Source: Marinitoga sp. 1197 (GTDB lineage Bacteria > Thermotogota > Thermotogae > Petrotogales > Petrotogaceae). Taken from it: 64,000 nt of DNA. The translations under genes and the position numbers were made by a program. The DNA is taken from positions 1-64,000 of the forward strand of contig NZ_AZAY01000010.1 in NCBI RefSeq assembly GCF_001021165.1. The letters run 5' to 3'. The notes under the pieces were generated by a model. It searched no databases, was not told the DNA's origin, and saw only the letters and a program-made list of their open reading frames with translations. Numbering within the stretch: position 1 is the stretch's first letter; each line of letters begins with the position of its first letter. Below are positions 9,280 to 18,374 of the stretch, piece by piece.

Positions 9280-9777
9280 ATGGCAAAATGTAAAAATTAT
9301 CATGAAGCAGCTATAGAAGGAGCAAATGATGGAATATTTCATGGTGATCATATTCATCCAACAGTTATGATATGGGCTTCATTAAATGGCGAAAAAATAA
9401 AAAAATTAGTAGAAAAAGTGGCAGAATATGATGCTGATTATGCAGATGATTTAAAAGAAATGCTTGAAGAATATGATACTGATGTAGAGGATATTCCTAT
9501 TCCCTTTCCTTTTTCATTTGCAACAGAGAAAGAGTTTGAAGATGCAGAAGTATTATTAAAAGACGTAGCAACAATAACAGAAGCAAAAGCATATTCTTTC
9601 ATTGTTGAAGCAATGAGTGTAGAAGATGAAGAAGATACCGTACCTTCAGTATTTACAGAATGTAGAGAAGGGAAAATATATTTAACTTTATTTAATTGGG
9701 AATATAAAAAACTTGATGAAGAAGAATACGAAAATATAGATGAAGATATTCAAAGTTTTAGATTAAAAATATTATAA
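9280..9777 (+). CDS. Acidic hypothetical protein, 165 aa
   Basis: Not recognised. 42 of 165 residues are Asp or Glu, giving a strongly acidic cytosolic protein. Near the N-terminus there is a His-rich stretch (FHGDHIHP, residues 20-27) that could bind metal, and cysteines at 4 and about 128. No transmembrane segment or signal peptide. A GAGAGGTG site precedes ATG 9280, and a terminator follows directly, so it is a monocistronic gene. It sits between two directly repeated palindromic elements together with the antiporter gene on the opposite strand. Confidence 0.75.
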   Translation: MAKCKNYHEAAIEGANDGIFHGDHIHPTVMIWASLNGEKIKKLVEKVAEYDADYADDLKEMLEEYDTDVEDIPIPFPFSFATEKEFEDAEVLLKDVATITEAKAYSFIVEAMSVEDEEDTVPSVFTECREGKIYLTLFNWEYKKLDEEEYENIDEDIQSFRLKIL

Positions 9778-9779
9778 AC

Positions 9780-9806
9780 AAAAAACCGGAGGAATCCCGG
9801 TTTTTT
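9780..9806. terminator. Bidirectional terminator between converging genes
   Basis: Stem AAAAACCGG / CCGGTTTTTT with A-run on one side and T-run on the other, so it can stop both the acidic-protein gene and the antiporter gene coming from the opposite strand. Confidence 0.85.
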
Positions 9807-9830
9807 GTTTTTTAAAAATTATGTTATTAT

Positions 9831-11513
9831 TTAGGCTTTTAAATCCTCTAATTTTGTAGATTTCCCGTAGAATCTCAAAACAGCCCAGAGAGAAACTACA
9901 CCTAAAATCAAAGAAATCCATACAGGCATTCCCAGACCAACAGGAATATACCCAACTATTGCAGCAATAAGTGCGGCTGTTAAAGCGTAAGGCAACTGTG
10001 TTTTTACGTGATCAATATGATCAGCGGATGATGCCATTGATGACATAATAGTTGTGTCTGAAATTGGAGAGCAATGGTCTCCAAATGTTGCTCCTGTTAA
10101 TACAGCTCCTAGTGTTGCATAGATTAATGGAGTCAATTCATTGCCAGTATAATGTGCTGCTAAAGGAATTGCTATTGGTAACATTATAGCCATAGTTCCC
10201 CATGAGGTACCTGTTGCAAATGCAACTATTGAAGATAAAATAAATACTAAAACAGGAATTGTCCAACCTGGTAATGAATTCGAAACAATCTGAACCAGAT
10301 AATCAGCTGTTCCTAAATCTGTTGCTATAGAACCAATTGACCATGCGAGTATTAATATAATTGTGGTAATTATTAGGGATTTGGCTCCTTCAACCCAAGC
10401 TTCTATTGCTTTTTTCAATGTCATAATTCCCTGTGACACTGCCATAACAATAGCAACAATACTTGCTAAAGCTGAAGCCCATATTAATGCTGCTGAAGCA
10501 TCAGCATCACCAAAAGCGTCTCTGATGCCATCCCATGTAAAAGGTTTATCAAGTCCACCACCAGAATACCATAATCCAATAAAAGCAAAAATAATCAAAG
10601 TGAGAATTGGGACCAAAGCATTTGAAACTTTTAAAGGTATATTATCTTTTTCAAGATCTTTTTCAAAATCTGTTGATAACATAGGTTCTGCACCATCTGC
10701 TAAAACCTTTCCTGTTAATCTTGCCCTTTTTTCTGCTTCATACATTGGTCCGAAATCCCTCATCATAAAACCAACCATAAACACCATAACTAAGGCAAAT
10801 AATCCATACATTCTATAAGGTATTGATTGGAAAAATACAGAATATGGATTAACATCTACGTTTATTGATTTAAATGCGTCACCAATTAAACCAAGTTCAT
10901 ATCCTATCCATGTGGAAATAGCTGCCATAGTTGCAACAGGTGCGGCTGTAGAATCAACAATATAAGATAACTTTTCCCTTGAAACCTTTAATTTATCTGT
11001 TAATGGTCTCATTGTAGGTCCAACAATTAAAGTATTAGCATAGTCATCAAAAAAGACGACAACACCCATTAAAGCTGTAGCTAATTGTGCGCTTTTTGCT
11101 GTTCTAGCCTTTTTAGCAAGAGCATTTGCTATTGCTCTCGTTCCTCCCATTTTAGCTATAACACCAACCATACCTCCAATGGTTAATGTAAAGATAATAA
11201 TTCCAGCATGCCATCCATCAGCTAAAGCATTTACAGGATATTCAAATGTTTTAGTATAACTTTCCACTAATTTCATAAAAAATCCTGAACTAGAATTAGC
11301 AAAAACACTAATTAATGCTCCTGAAAAAACACCTAACAATAATGATAATATAACCTCTTTAGTAATAAAAGCCAAAGCAATAGCTAATAGAGGTGGAATT
11401 AACGACCAGAATCCATAAACTACTTTTGCCGCTTCTCCGCCATCAGCAAAAGCCAGAGTCGCCATTAAAACAAACACCACCATGATAAAAAAAACTGTGA
11501 GTTTCTTTCTCAT
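9831..11513 (-). CDS. nhaC: NhaC-family Na+/H+ antiporter
   Basis: An inner-membrane antiporter of 560 residues with about 12 or more hydrophobic segments. The family core is clear: FFDDYANTLIVGPTMRPLTD (about residue 153-172), DSTAAPVATMAAISTWIGYE, ATGTSWGTMAIMLPIAIPLA and GDHCSPISDTTIMSS. A signal-like N-terminus ends in TLAFA. RBS AAAGGGGGG precedes the start. It would exchange Na+ for H+ (some relatives take organic substrates such as malate/lactate). Single gene, with a bidirectional terminator after it. It fits the sodium-based energetics suggested by the decarboxylase-pump and Rnf/Nqr-like genes further along. Confidence 0.88.
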   Translation of the reverse strand: MRKKLTVFFIMVVFVLMATLAFADGGEAAKVVYGFWSLIPPLLAIALAFITKEVILSLLLGVFSGALISVFANSSSGFFMKLVESYTKTFEYPVNALADGWHAGIIIFTLTIGGMVGVIAKMGGTRAIANALAKKARTAKSAQLATALMGVVVFFDDYANTLIVGPTMRPLTDKLKVSREKLSYIVDSTAAPVATMAAISTWIGYELGLIGDAFKSINVDVNPYSVFFQSIPYRMYGLFALVMVFMVGFMMRDFGPMYEAEKRARLTGKVLADGAEPMLSTDFEKDLEKDNIPLKVSNALVPILTLIIFAFIGLWYSGGGLDKPFTWDGIRDAFGDADASAALIWASALASIVAIVMAVSQGIMTLKKAIEAWVEGAKSLIITTIILILAWSIGSIATDLGTADYLVQIVSNSLPGWTIPVLVFILSSIVAFATGTSWGTMAIMLPIAIPLAAHYTGNELTPLIYATLGAVLTGATFGDHCSPISDTTIMSSMASSADHIDHVKTQLPYALTAALIAAIVGYIPVGLGMPVWISLILGVVSLWAVLRFYGKSTKLEDLKA

Positions 11514-11682
11514 AAACTCCCCCCTTTAATGGATTTTTAATTATTATATCATATTCAAGCCTCTTTTGTCAAAGAAAATTAACATATCGCTATTTGTGAT
11601 AATATTAACGTGTTTCGAAGTTACATTTAATTTAAAAATATGTCAAAAAAACGAAATAATTAAAAATTTAAAATTCATCAAT

Positions 11683-11719
11683 GCTCACCTACGGTGATAC
11701 ACGCTGCCGCGGGCATCGG
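11683..11719 (-). repeat. Inverse copy of the CACCRTAGGYGAGC repeat
   Basis: Read on the minus strand, GCGTGTATCACCGTAGGTGA followed by GC matches the stretch at 9184-9206 (GCGTGTAACACCATAGGCGA + GC) with only three differences. It lies in the 518-bp gap upstream of the antiporter gene, beside the second subgroup A palindromic repeat. Confidence 0.5.
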
Positions 11720-11769
11720 TTAAAAACTTTTTGTATGAATGTAAAATCTGTACGTTTTTTATCAAGTGA

Positions 11770-11966
11770 TACGTTGTCCAAAAAGTAAAGCCGCTCAAAC
11801 CTTAATTGCTAATCTTCAAAAATAGCATATTTTCGCCGGTCGTATCAGACTCACATCCATGTTCGGCTTCACTCAATTTTGCATCCGTGCAAAATTGTCC
11901 GGCTTCATATGCTATTTTTTCAGGCAATTTTCGAGTTTTCGCTTACTTTACTAATTGGACACCCTA
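11770..11966 (+). repeat. Palindromic TA-bounded repeat, subgroup A copy 2 (197 bp)
   Basis: Same length and direction as 8907-9103, starting TACGTTGTCCAAAAAGTAAA and ending TTGGACACCCTA, with matching hairpins (CACATCCATG and the TTTTGCA stem). The rest of the 11514-12031 gap holds the antiporter's AT-rich upstream region, the inverse small repeat at 11683-11719 and a terminator; no further gene seen. Confidence 0.85.
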
Positions 11967-11985
11967 ATCAAGCGAGATAAAAAAT

Positions 11986-12009
11986 AAAAAGGGGTTTTAA
12001 CCCCTTTTT
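11986..12009 (-). terminator. Terminator of the PadR - PDO - trxB operon
   Basis: Palindrome AAAAAGGGGTT / AACCCCTTTTT, followed on the minus strand by a second T-run. It sits just downstream of trxB. Confidence 0.85.
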
Positions 12010-12031
12010 ATTTTTTTGAATTTATCAAATT

Positions 12032-12988
12032 TTAATTAAAATATTCTCTTACTGCAAACGATGCTGCGATTGCTCCATCAGCAGCTGCAGTTATGATTTG
12101 TCTCAATTCTTTTTGTATAACATCTCCTGCAGCAAAAACACCTTTTACATTTGTTTCTCTATGTTCGTCTACTATTATATATCCATAATCATCCAATTTT
12201 ATTTTATCTTTAAATAATTGAGTTACAGGTAATAAACCCACAAATACAAATACACCATCAACATCAAAATTTGATACTTCACCATTTTCTCTGTTTTCAA
12301 GTACTAATTGATTTACCTTTTTATCTCCTTTAATTTCTTTAACAACAGAATTCCATATAAATTTTATATTAGCTGTATTAAATGCTTTATCCTGATAGAT
12401 TTTATCGGCTCTTAATTTATCTCTTCTATGAATAATATAAACTTCTTTGGCTATTTTTGAAAGATATAATGCTTCTTCTACCGCGGTATTTCCCCCGCCA
12501 ATTACAGCAACTTTCTGATTTTTGAAAAAATGTCCATCACAAGTTGCACAGTAAGAAACTCCACGACCTGCAAATTCTTTCTCGCCTGGTACGTTTAATT
12601 TCCTCGGTGTTGCGCCAGTAGCTATAACTACTGTTTTTGCTTTTACAATATTTCCATCATCAAGAGAAATTATTTTTTCTTCTTTCTCAAAATTTACATT
12701 AATAACCTCACCATAATGAAATTCAACACCAAATTTCTTAGCATGTTCTCCCATTTTTTCTGCTAATTCTTCACCAGTAATTGATGAAAAACCAGGATAA
12801 TTCTCAACATATTCGGTTAAATTAATCTGACCACCATCTAAATCCTTTTCTATTATCAACGGCTTGATTCCACCTTGAACAGCATATATACCAGCTGCAA
12901 CACCAGCAGGACCTCCACCTATAATAATCATATCATAATATTCTTTTATATTGCTTTTACTTTTAGAGGTTCCCAAATCAAAAAACAT
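12032..12988 (-). CDS. trxB: Thioredoxin reductase
   Basis: FAD- and pyridine-nucleotide-dependent reductase of thioredoxin-like proteins; 318 residues, of which about the first 18 (MFFDLGTSKSKSNIKEYY) extend past the usual start. Motifs: FAD site IIGGGPAGVAAG, redox-active disulfide CATCDG, nucleotide site VIGGGNTAVEEA, HRRDKLRA (favours NADPH), and C-terminal FAAGDV. GGAGGG precedes the ATG. It follows the protein disulfide oxidoreductase gene by only a few bases and should be its reductase, a pairing known in hyperthermophiles. Confidence 0.95.
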   Translation of the reverse strand: MFFDLGTSKSKSNIKEYYDMIIIGGGPAGVAAGIYAVQGGIKPLIIEKDLDGGQINLTEYVENYPGFSSITGEELAEKMGEHAKKFGVEFHYGEVINVNFEKEEKIISLDDGNIVKAKTVVIATGATPRKLNVPGEKEFAGRGVSYCATCDGHFFKNQKVAVIGGGNTAVEEALYLSKIAKEVYIIHRRDKLRADKIYQDKAFNTANIKFIWNSVVKEIKGDKKVNQLVLENRENGEVSNFDVDGVFVFVGLLPVTQLFKDKIKLDDYGYIIVDEHRETNVKGVFAAGDVIQKELRQIITAAADGAIAASFAVREYFN

Positions 12989-12991
12989 TGT

Positions 12992-13669
12992 TTATCCCTC
13001 CACAGCTTTTAATACTTCTTCAACAAAGTTTGGTTCAGGATATGCACCTATGAATTCACCTTTTACTACCCATTCGCCATTTTCAAATACTTCTATAACA
13101 GTATGTGGGACAGAACTTACGTTATGTTTTGAAGATATTTCGAAAAATTCATTTGCTTCAACCATTTCACCATTGATGTTTTCATTTATCATTGCAGCTT
13201 GTTGTGCTGATAATACTGCTCTTGGGCAGTATGGACATGTTGGGGTAACAAAAACTCTTAATCTCATTTTTTTATTTATATTTCTTAATTTTGCTACAGC
13301 ATCTTCGGATAATTCTACTTCGCCATTTTTGGATAATAATATCAAATCCTGTAATAATGTGCTGAATTCGTGTCCGGATGGTATACCATAAAATCTTACA
13401 CCTAAATCTGTCCCATTTGAGGCTAATATAACTGTAGCTGGAGCTAAAGTTTTATCTATTTCATATTCTTCGGCAATAGGTGAGTTTATATCATAAATAT
13501 CCAAATCTACGTTTTCAACACCTTCTTTTAATTCTGTGTATAACTGTTTTGTTACATCACAATATTCGCAATTTTCCTTTTCAAATAATATTATTTTTAC
13601 TCTGCCTTTCATTTCTGATAATAATTCCCTAACTTGTTCTAATGTTTTTTCATCTAATAATTTTTCCAC
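12992..13669 (-). CDS. Protein disulfide oxidoreductase (two glutaredoxin/thioredoxin folds)
   Basis: About 225 residues in two thioredoxin-fold halves, each with its own active site: CEYC (residues 34-37) in the first and CPYC (145-148) in the second; the second half also has SVPHT with the cis-proline. This is the thermophile PDO family, which forms and reduces protein disulfides in the cytosol. The upstream GTG (13678) lies inside the GGAGGTG ribosome site, so GTG 13669 (spacing 8) is the likely start. It is sandwiched between a PadR regulator and trxB in one operon. Confidence 0.92.
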   Translation of the reverse strand: MEKLLDEKTLEQVRELLSEMKGRVKIILFEKENCEYCDVTKQLYTELKEGVENVDLDIYDINSPIAEEYEIDKTLAPATVILASNGTDLGVRFYGIPSGHEFSTLLQDLILLSKNGEVELSEDAVAKLRNINKKMRLRVFVTPTCPYCPRAVLSAQQAAMINENINGEMVEANEFFEISSKHNVSSVPHTVIEVFENGEWVVKGEFIGAYPEPNFVEEVLKAVEG

Positions 13670-13685
13670 AAAAAACACCTCCGAA

Positions 13686-14045
13686 TTATATATTTTCTTT
13701 TGCTTTTTTAATAAAATTCTTCAATACTACAATTTGCTCTTCCATCTCTATAATAAAATTACTTATTCTTTCTTTTCCTTTTTTAGTAACTTTATATATT
13801 TTTCTTGGTGGGCTAGATGTGATATCCCAATCAAATTCTATTTCTTTTCTTTTTTCCAATTCAGATAAAGCTCTGTATACCCTTCCTTTTTGACCAATTC
13901 CTTCTGGTATAGTTATTCCCATCTCACATAATCTATTTGATAATTCATAGCCATAACTGGCTTTCTCTGCAATTAGTATCAACAAAAGATCACATATTAA
14001 TTTCCCGCTTTTATTAAAGACTTTACATTTATTCATGGATTCCAT
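13686..14045 (-). CDS. PadR-family transcriptional regulator, three cysteines
   Basis: A winged-helix regulator of 119 residues: LLILIAEKASYGYELSNRL is the N-terminal PadR signature, followed by GRVYRALSELEKRKEIEFDW and the wing SSPPRKIYKVTKKGKE, then a short C-terminal dimerisation helix. I start it at ATG 14045 (GGAGGG just upstream) rather than at the far upstream ATG 14135, which overlaps the promoter. Cysteines at 7, 18 and 40 are unusual for so small a regulator. It leads the operon with the disulfide oxidoreductase and thioredoxin reductase, which suggests thiol-redox control, an inference. Confidence 0.88.
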   Translation of the reverse strand: MESMNKCKVFNKSGKLICDLLLILIAEKASYGYELSNRLCEMGITIPEGIGQKGRVYRALSELEKRKEIEFDWDITSSPPRKIYKVTKKGKERISNFIIEMEEQIVVLKNFIKKAKENI

Positions 14046-14090
14046 TTTTCCCTCCAAATATAACAAAAAAAGTCTGATATCATCAATCAT

Positions 14091-14119
14091 ATTATATACA
14101 AAATGTATATATTTGTCAA
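14091..14119 (-). promoter_or_regulatory. Consensus promoter with internal operator for the PadR operon
   Basis: On the minus strand TTGACA (14114-14119) and TATAAT (14091-14096) are separated by exactly 17 bases. Within the spacer and touching the -10 is a perfect inverted repeat ATATACA / TGTATAT with a 3-base centre (14094-14110), the right kind and place for an autorepressor site of the first gene. Confidence 0.8.
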
Positions 14120-14184
14120 CAAAGAAAGATAACAATACTGTATTTGTTATATTTAAAAAGAGTTACAAAATTAATTTAGTATTA

Positions 14185-16611
14185 TTAATCCGAAAATGAA
14201 TTATATATCTCCTTAATTTCATTGGAATATTTTCTGAAAATTTTTAAAATTTCCGGATTAAAATCTTCAGGAGAAGTTCTATCATCACCTTCTAATATAA
14301 TTTTCATAGCAGATTCATGCGATAATGCTTCTTTATATGGCCTTTTTGAACGAAGTGCGTCATAAACATCTACTATTGAAACTATCTGTGCCTCTATTGG
14401 TATTTTTTCACCTTTTAAGTTAAAAGGATAACCTCCACCATTATATTTTTCATGATGATATATAGCTATTTTTAAGGCGGTATCAAAATAAGGATCGTCG
14501 CCCAATAATCGCTCAGCATAAATTGTATGTTTCTTCATAATCTCATATTCTTCATCTGTTAGTCTACCTTTTTTATTTAATATTTCAAGTGGAATAAAAA
14601 TTTTTCCTATATCATGCAACGGAGCAAATTCTCGTATTTCAAGAATTCTTTCAGAAGGTAAATTTAATTTTTTTGCAATAAAAGATGCTAATTCTCCTAC
14701 TCTATATATATGCTGTCCAGTTATATCATCATGTGCTTCCGCTATTAATGCCAATTTACTTGCAAAATTAAGATATGCATTTTTTACCTGATCTATATTT
14801 AATTTGGAAGATAGCGTTGTTTTTGCAATATTAATAAATGCCTGAAATATTATTTTATCATTATCATTAAAAGATTTTTTGTTATCATCTGATGTTTCTA
14901 AAGAAAAACTCAATAATTTGTCTTTACTGATTCTTATAGTAGCAATCATTATTTCATTAATTGGTTTAGTTATTTTTAAAAATTCATGTTTTATTTTTTC
15001 ATTATCAAAGACTTTTTTATTATATTTCTCTAAATCTTTGCCTTTCATTACTTTTAGTTTTTCACCTGTTTTTATCATATATTTACTTTTAAGTGGTAAA
15101 TTTTTTAATTTTTCAATATCATAACCCACAGCAGAAATAAATTCCCAGTGTTCTCCATCAGAAATGGAAATACTACCATAATCTGCTGTTTCAGAAAGTT
15201 CTATAGCAAATTTTAATAAATAATCAAAATAACTATGAAGATCAATTTCCTTATTACCGAGATATTGTATTAAATCGATTATTTTAAATAATTTTTGATT
15301 TATCAACTGCAATTCAGCATTTGTAATCTCCAGTTTTTTTTGATGATTAATATTTTCTGTTATATCTACCCATAAAACCAAAAGTCCATTTTCTTTGTTT
15401 GGTAAAGTGATTGCTGTTTTATAATCTTTAAAGTAAAGCTTTTTATTATTTATATTTAACATAAATATGTTAATAAACCCTTTTTTATTCGAAGATAGAA
15501 TATTAATGTCTTCTATTATTGATTCTTCTAAAAGGTTTTTATTTGTGTCGTTAAATAAATCCAATAACGATTTACCTATAATATTTTCTTTTTTTAATCC
15601 CAGTAAATTTGCAAAAGCATTATTTGCAAATACAATTTCCTGTTCTATATTTTTGATGTATATTGGATTAGGAGATAAATTTACAATTTCTTCTATAAGC
15701 TTTTTTGAACTATTCAATTCTATAACTTTGTTTTCTAATTCTAAAAGTGTTTTTTTCAATGCAGTAGTTCTACTTTTCACTCTTTTTTTTAATATTTTTG
15801 AATGCAAATAAAATATTGCGATTATCAATATTGCTATTATTAAACCAAAAAGAATCATGTATTTTAACCAGGTGGGTATTTTTTCTCTAATAATTGGTTC
15901 AAAATATTTATCAAAAGTTCTATAGTAAAATGAATTATTATCCTCTTTTAATTTTTTTAATTGTTTATCAATCAAATCAAAAATATTTTTTAAATTATTA
16001 TCCTTATACATAATATATCCGCCAATTGGCTTAAATATTATAGAAGTCTTCTTTACATTATATTTTTTTCCCTGATCAAGTCCAAAAAATCTTGGAACAA
16101 CACCAGCATCAATTTCTTTTTTATCCAACATTTTAAATATATCATCATATGTATCGAGTTCAACAAATTTAGCCTTAATATTAAAACCTTTTAATATATC
16201 TTTTATTCCGCCATTTCCTTTATAAAAAATATCTGTTTTCATTACACCAATTTTTTTATTTTTTAAATCAATAATAGATGAAAGATTAAGATTTTTTCTT
16301 GTATAAATAACAGCCCATTCAAAAAATACAGCCTCTTGATTAAAATGAAAAAATTGAGATCTTTCGGGCGTAAAAGCTAATGGGGCAACACCATCGATTT
16401 TGCCACCTTTAAGTTTTTCTATCAAATTTTGTTGTGAGTCAATAATTATGTTCAATTCTATACTATTACTATTTGCAATAAATTCAAGAATATCATTTAA
16501 AAAACCATTATTTTTATCAATAACAATAGGTGGAGCTTTATACAAACCTATTGTTATTGGAAAGGAAAAAATGTTTATTATTATTATAATTATAAAAAAT
16601 ATTTTTTTCAT
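14185..16611 (-). CDS. HD-GYP cyclic-di-GMP phosphodiesterase with periplasmic binding-type sensor and PAS domain
   Basis: 808 residues. Order: signal/TM segment (1-20), extracytoplasmic solute-binding domain of the SBP_bac_3 type (about 20-240, IGVMKTDIFYKG, EIDAGVVPRF), a TM helix (about 250-272), coiled coil, PAS (about 305-420, NPIYIKNIEQEIVFANNAF), a GAF-like region, and a C-terminal HD-GYP domain with LHDIGKIFIP and HHEKYNGGGYP. The full HD and GYP motifs suggest an active phosphodiesterase that is driven by a small ligand bound outside the membrane. Closely parallels the protein at 29566-31470, which lacks the PAS domain. RBS AAGGTG. Confidence 0.9.
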   Translation of the reverse strand: MKKIFFIIIIIINIFSFPITIGLYKAPPIVIDKNNGFLNDILEFIANSNSIELNIIIDSQQNLIEKLKGGKIDGVAPLAFTPERSQFFHFNQEAVFFEWAVIYTRKNLNLSSIIDLKNKKIGVMKTDIFYKGNGGIKDILKGFNIKAKFVELDTYDDIFKMLDKKEIDAGVVPRFFGLDQGKKYNVKKTSIIFKPIGGYIMYKDNNLKNIFDLIDKQLKKLKEDNNSFYYRTFDKYFEPIIREKIPTWLKYMILFGLIIAILIIAIFYLHSKILKKRVKSRTTALKKTLLELENKVIELNSSKKLIEEIVNLSPNPIYIKNIEQEIVFANNAFANLLGLKKENIIGKSLLDLFNDTNKNLLEESIIEDINILSSNKKGFINIFMLNINNKKLYFKDYKTAITLPNKENGLLVLWVDITENINHQKKLEITNAELQLINQKLFKIIDLIQYLGNKEIDLHSYFDYLLKFAIELSETADYGSISISDGEHWEFISAVGYDIEKLKNLPLKSKYMIKTGEKLKVMKGKDLEKYNKKVFDNEKIKHEFLKITKPINEIMIATIRISKDKLLSFSLETSDDNKKSFNDNDKIIFQAFINIAKTTLSSKLNIDQVKNAYLNFASKLALIAEAHDDITGQHIYRVGELASFIAKKLNLPSERILEIREFAPLHDIGKIFIPLEILNKKGRLTDEEYEIMKKHTIYAERLLGDDPYFDTALKIAIYHHEKYNGGGYPFNLKGEKIPIEAQIVSIVDVYDALRSKRPYKEALSHESAMKIILEGDDRTSPEDFNPEILKIFRKYSNEIKEIYNSFSD

Positions 16612-16697
16612 ATTAAAATCACCTTACTATTGTATTATGGTATATTCTATAATATCATTTTAAAGTAAATTTTCAGGTTGTGAAAAGGTTAAAAATT

Positions 16698-18356
16698 TTA
16701 ACATATTATCTTATTTTTTCCTTTGTTTTTAGCTCTATAAGCTTTTTTATCAGCTACTTTTATCAGTTTTAAAATAGAAGTTTTTTTGTTATCCTCAATT
16801 CCAACACTAAATTTCACATGAACTTTTAAAAGTTTTTTTCTTATTCTTTTTAGAATATTACGAGCAGTAAATTTGTCTACATCTTCAAAAATAATTACAA
16901 ATTCATCTCCACCATACCTATAAGCTTTATCCTTCTCTCTGATAGAAACTTTTATAATATCGGAAATCTCTTTTAAAATCTTATCCCCTTTTAGATGCCC
17001 GTATTTATCATTAATGTGTTTAAAATTATCTAAATCTATAAAGGCTAAAGCTATTAATTTTTCTCTTTTTTCATATATTTCTAAATCTTTTTTCAATTTT
17101 GATGAATTATATAATCCGGTTAAATGATCTATTTCGCTTAATTTCTTTATTTCAGTAAAATAATTTCCATGAATAAGTATCATAGATACTATTTTTGCCA
17201 ATACTGATAATGTTTGCATATCTTCTGTTGTTGGTCTTAAACCATCTTCCGGAGTGTCGCATGAGATATATCCAATTATTTCATCATTCTTATCTCTCAG
17301 TGTAAGTGCCAGTAAATCTTTTTCATTCCATAAATAATCTTTATTATAAATATTTGCTGTTATATTTTGCTCAAAAATAAAATAGTTATTTTCGTTTATA
17401 TTTTCTGCAAAATTAGGTATAAAATATACCTCACCATGTCTGTACTCATTTTTAAATACATTCTCAATAATTTCTGACGCTCTTACTTTTCTTTTTATTA
17501 ATTTTTCAAAATCCTCTTTTGAAAAACCTGCATATGTAACTCTTTTAATTTCATCGTTTTGATAATCGATCTCTGAAATTAATACATATTTATATTGAAA
17601 TTTTTCATTAAGAAGCTTCGCAACCTCTTTTAAAATAACTTCTTTTGATGCTTTAATAGAATATGCATGTAATAAATTAGAGAATTCCAGCATAATTTCA
17701 TTAAATTTTTTTAATCTTTTATTTTTAACTCGTTCTTCTTCCTTTTCATAAAGATATTTGGTTATAAAAAAATATATACCTAAAAATAACAAATTTTGAA
17801 GTAAAAAATAATGTCTTACTAAAAGATTTTTGGATATCAAATATAAATATATACTTGGTAATGTGGCAATAAAAAATATATATTCTATAAAAAACATATT
17901 CAATTTAAAGTTTTTGCTATCAACAAAAATTGTATTTAGTATCTTGGCAATAGTAACAAACAAAAATAATTCAAAATAAATATTTATATTAAATTCAAGT
18001 TTTTCAACAATTATATACGAACCATAATACATTATAAAATATACAAAGAATTTTCTAATTCTCTGTATAAGACTAACTTTATTATCTATTCTTAATATAG
18101 TAATCGCAGCGGAATAGAATATATATTGTGGTCCTAATAAAAATGCAATTAAAAATCCAGGAATATTTGATACAAGACGCTTCTCGTTTTTCCATTTCAC
18201 ATTGATATTATCTGATATAAATGTTATTAATAAAACGCCAAAAAGTTTGTGTAAATCAAAGTTGAAATCAAAAGGAAAATAAATTAAAATAAAAAAACTC
18301 AAAATTGCTTCAAAAATTATTTTTTTTGTATATCCCCAAGTAATCTTTTTAACCAT
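16698..18356 (-). CDS. Membrane GGDEF diguanylate cyclase with GAF domain
   Basis: 552 residues: about seven hydrophobic segments in residues 1-200, a GAF-like domain (about 230-390) and a C-terminal GGDEF domain beginning IDHLTGLYN. The active site is YRYGGDEFVIIFE, so it should make cyclic-di-GMP. Five residues before GGDEF is REKD, a fitting RxxD inhibitory site. A GGGGGG ribosome site precedes ATG 18356. It follows two alpha/beta hydrolase genes with only 18 bases between, so the three are probably one transcript. Confidence 0.92.
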   Translation of the reverse strand: MVKKITWGYTKKIIFEAILSFFILIYFPFDFNFDLHKLFGVLLITFISDNINVKWKNEKRLVSNIPGFLIAFLLGPQYIFYSAAITILRIDNKVSLIQRIRKFFVYFIMYYGSYIIVEKLEFNINIYFELFLFVTIAKILNTIFVDSKNFKLNMFFIEYIFFIATLPSIYLYLISKNLLVRHYFLLQNLLFLGIYFFITKYLYEKEEERVKNKRLKKFNEIMLEFSNLLHAYSIKASKEVILKEVAKLLNEKFQYKYVLISEIDYQNDEIKRVTYAGFSKEDFEKLIKRKVRASEIIENVFKNEYRHGEVYFIPNFAENINENNYFIFEQNITANIYNKDYLWNEKDLLALTLRDKNDEIIGYISCDTPEDGLRPTTEDMQTLSVLAKIVSMILIHGNYFTEIKKLSEIDHLTGLYNSSKLKKDLEIYEKREKLIALAFIDLDNFKHINDKYGHLKGDKILKEISDIIKVSIREKDKAYRYGGDEFVIIFEDVDKFTARNILKRIRKKLLKVHVKFSVGIEDNKKTSILKLIKVADKKAYRAKNKGKNKIIC

Positions 18357-18374
18357 TATGTCCCCCCATTGTTT

